Assembly (NCBI GenBank): GCA_036652815.1 | Contig: JAVVVE010000001.1 | Span: 113,617-177,616 of the forward strand | DNA length: 64,000 bases | From: SZUA-378 sp036652815 | GTDB taxonomy: Bacteria > Bacillota > Clostridia > Lachnospirales > Lachnospiraceae | Direction: 5' to 3' | Shown: piece after piece, positions 62,554-64,000 of the stretch | How the letters are laid out: each line of letters opens with the position of its first letter | Position numbering within the stretch: the stretch's first letter is position 1 | Notes under the pieces: model-generated | Told to the model about the DNA's origin: nothing | What the model saw: the letters and a program-made list of their open reading frames with translations, nothing else | The model's database searches: none | Translations under genes and position numbers: made by a program

Positions 62554-63810
62554 ATGGAAATTGTAAGAAATAGATATTTAAACAAGCTGATAGACCGCAA
62601 AGAAAATGGCCTCGTAAAAGTAATAACAGGAATCAGAAGATGTGGCAAATCCTATCTTCTATTTCATCTTTACAAAAATAAGCTTTTATCTATGGGGGTG
62701 GCAAAAGATCACGTCATTGCTTTAGCTTTAGATGACATTGCAAACATAGAGTATAGAGATGCTATCAAGCTTTACAATTATATTAAAGACAATATTAAAG
62801 ATACCGATGTGCATTATGTTTTTCTTGATGAGATTCAGATGATGACCAGTAACTTTACCGATCTTATTAACGGACTCCTTCATATAGATAACCTGGATAT
62901 CTATGTTACCGGCAGCAATTCCAGGTTCCTTTCCAGTGATATTTTGACAGAATTTAGAGGTCGTGGAGATGAAATCCGTGTATATCCTCTATCCTTTGCA
63001 GAATTCAGCACTGCCTATGATACTATTTCCAGTGCTTGGAAAGATTTCTACACTTATGGGGGACTTCCACTTATTCTTTCTCGCAAAACAGATGAATTAA
63101 AGGCAGAATACTTAATATCACTTTTTAACAATATATATCTGAAAGATATCAAAGACCGAAATAGTATCAAGACTGATGATGAACTAGACATTCTTGTAGA
63201 TATTGTTGCATCAGCAACCGGTTCATTAACAAATCCAACTAAACTTGCCAACTCATTTAAAAGCATGAGTCAAAAGATATTATCTGATAAAACAATCAAA
63301 CTGTATCTTGATTATTTAGCAGAGGCATTCCTCATTGAAAAATCAGTGCGTTTTGATGTAAAAGGAAAAAAATATATAGATACTCCTGCAAAATATTATT
63401 TTGAAGATATTGGACTTCGAAATGCACGCTTGAATTTTAGACAGCAGGAAGAAAATCATATTATGGAAAATATAATCTATACAGAGCTTAGAAGTCGAGG
63501 ATATCGTATTGATGTTGGAGTTGTAGAAGCTTTTGAATCAACTGCTTTGGGAAAACGTGAACGCAAGCTATTGGAAATAGATTTTATTGCAAACAAAGGA
63601 GATAAGAAATATTACATTCAATCTGCTTTCGAAATGTCCTCACCGGAAAAGATTGTGCAAGAGAAAAAATCATTGACAAAATTGAAAGACTTTTTCAAAA
63701 AAATTGTAGTTGTCAAGGATGATATCAAGCCTCGTACCGACGAACAAGGTATTGTAACAATAGGAATATTTGACTTTCTCTTAAATGAAAACATCTTAGA
63801 ACAAATCTAA
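62554..63810 (+). CDS. AAA ATPase with C-terminal DUF4143
   Basis: 418 residues. ITGIRRCGKSYLL gives Walker A at about 26-34, VFLDEIQM Walker B at about 92-98, then a YVTGSNSRFLSSD sensor and SFAEF. The C-terminal 200 residues are DUF4143 with PAKYYFEDIGLRNARLN and a LEIDFIANKGDKKYYIQ nuclease-like core. The family is common in mobile and accessory DNA; its role is not established. CGGAGG seven bases before the ATG. The reading frame looks more AT-rich than its neighbours, which fits acquisition from outside. Confidence 0.9.
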   Translation: MEIVRNRYLNKLIDRKENGLVKVITGIRRCGKSYLLFHLYKNKLLSMGVAKDHVIALALDDIANIEYRDAIKLYNYIKDNIKDTDVHYVFLDEIQMMTSNFTDLINGLLHIDNLDIYVTGSNSRFLSSDILTEFRGRGDEIRVYPLSFAEFSTAYDTISSAWKDFYTYGGLPLILSRKTDELKAEYLISLFNNIYLKDIKDRNSIKTDDELDILVDIVASATGSLTNPTKLANSFKSMSQKILSDKTIKLYLDYLAEAFLIEKSVRFDVKGKKYIDTPAKYYFEDIGLRNARLNFRQQEENHIMENIIYTELRSRGYRIDVGVVEAFESTALGKRERKLLEIDFIANKGDKKYYIQSAFEMSSPEKIVQEKKSLTKLKDFFKKIVVVKDDIKPRTDEQGIVTIGIFDFLLNENILEQI

Positions 63811-63856
63811 AAAGCTTACTTGGAAGTTCAACTGCTCCGATACAGTTATAAATGGA

Positions 63857-63885
63857 TTGTGATTTTCAACTATTCTGTCTATAAT
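63857..63885 (+). promoter_or_regulatory. Promoter of the gene at the right edge
   Basis: TTGTGA (63857-63862) and a perfect TATAAT (63880-63885) with 17-base spacing, 80 bases before the ATG at 63967. Confidence 0.7.
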
Positions 63886-63966
63886 TAAAAATGAATATTT
63901 CTTTTGAGCAGTCATTCACTTTGCCGAATGGCGAAAAATATCAATAAAAAAACGGAGGAAAAGAAA

Positions 63967-64000
63967 ATGGCTGATAATAAAAAGGAACAAGAGCGTGACG
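63967..64000 (+). CDS. Start of a gene, probably type I restriction-modification subunit HsdM (cut by window)
   Basis: Only MADNKKEQERD is inside the window. A GGAGG eight bases upstream and a good promoter show that it is a real start. HsdM proteins often begin MADNKKEQER followed by an ELHRxIW sequence, so type I methyltransferase is the best guess, from recall of the family start and not from domains. Confidence 0.5.
   Translation, partial: MADNKKEQERD

Overview
The window reads as chromosomal DNA of a flagellated, spore-former-related Gram-positive anaerobe, most likely a clostridium of the Lachnospiraceae. This is inferred from a cdaA-cdaR-glmM operon, an mbl-flhO-flhP-rod-protein operon, a comFC-yvyF pair, a Spo0A-type DNA-binding domain, a LexA/DinR-like box at uvrB, a TIGR03905 TSCPD protein, strong GGAGG ribosome-binding sites and AT-rich intergenic DNA. 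Almost every gene is on the minus strand. Exceptions are an AraC regulator and YuiD-like protein (16.3-17.7 kb), a DUF3048 lipoprotein (25.2-26.4 kb), and a DUF4143 ATPase plus the start of a probable type I restriction gene at the right edge. I saw no rRNA, insertion sequence, prophage or CRISPR array. One tRNA, tRNA-Gln(CUG), is present.

1-33 kb is surface-glycan territory. From right to left on the minus strand, 1-16.2 kb holds a GDP-L-fucose module (gmd, fcl, manC), a free-standing Spo0A C-terminal domain protein ending in a terminator, and a Wzx/Wzy-type capsule or exopolysaccharide operon. That operon contains a pyruvyl transferase-like protein, a flippase, a GT11 fucosyltransferase, a NodB-type deacetylase, a formyltransferase, a membrane protein, three GT2 enzymes, the initiating phosphoglycosyl transferase, a Wzz-like protein and an EpsG-like polymerase cut by the window edge. 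The three fucose enzymes would supply the GT11 enzyme. 17.7-25.0 kb is a second glycan operon (GT4, two GT2, DUF2304, RmlD, three membrane acyltransferases). 26.4-31.3 kb is a third (two GT2, a DUF2142 protein and an unknown partner), translationally coupled to leuA and lying downstream of ptsH (HPr).

33-44.8 kb is cell-envelope and housekeeping: glmM, cdaR, cdaA (c-di-AMP synthesis tied to peptidoglycan precursor supply), two unknown membrane proteins, yvyF, comFC, recD2, three flagellar rod genes and mbl. 45-50 kb carries uvrA and uvrB behind a promoter overlapped by a near-perfect LexA/DinR box. 50-56 kb carries a division and wall-remodelling set: ftsE, ftsX, a coiled-coil M23 peptidase, a CtpA/CtpB-type protease, a PucR/CdaR-type regulator and a WecG/TagA glycosyltransferase.

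56-64 kb carries a CPBP protease, a small unknown protein, CvfB, an acyl-ACP thioesterase, tRNA-Gln, and a cysteine module (CyuA-type desulfidase, TcyP-type symporter, TSCPD protein). Divergent from this lie the AAA/DUF4143 ATPase and then the first 11 codons of what looks like hsdM, so an accessory restriction locus probably begins at the right edge.
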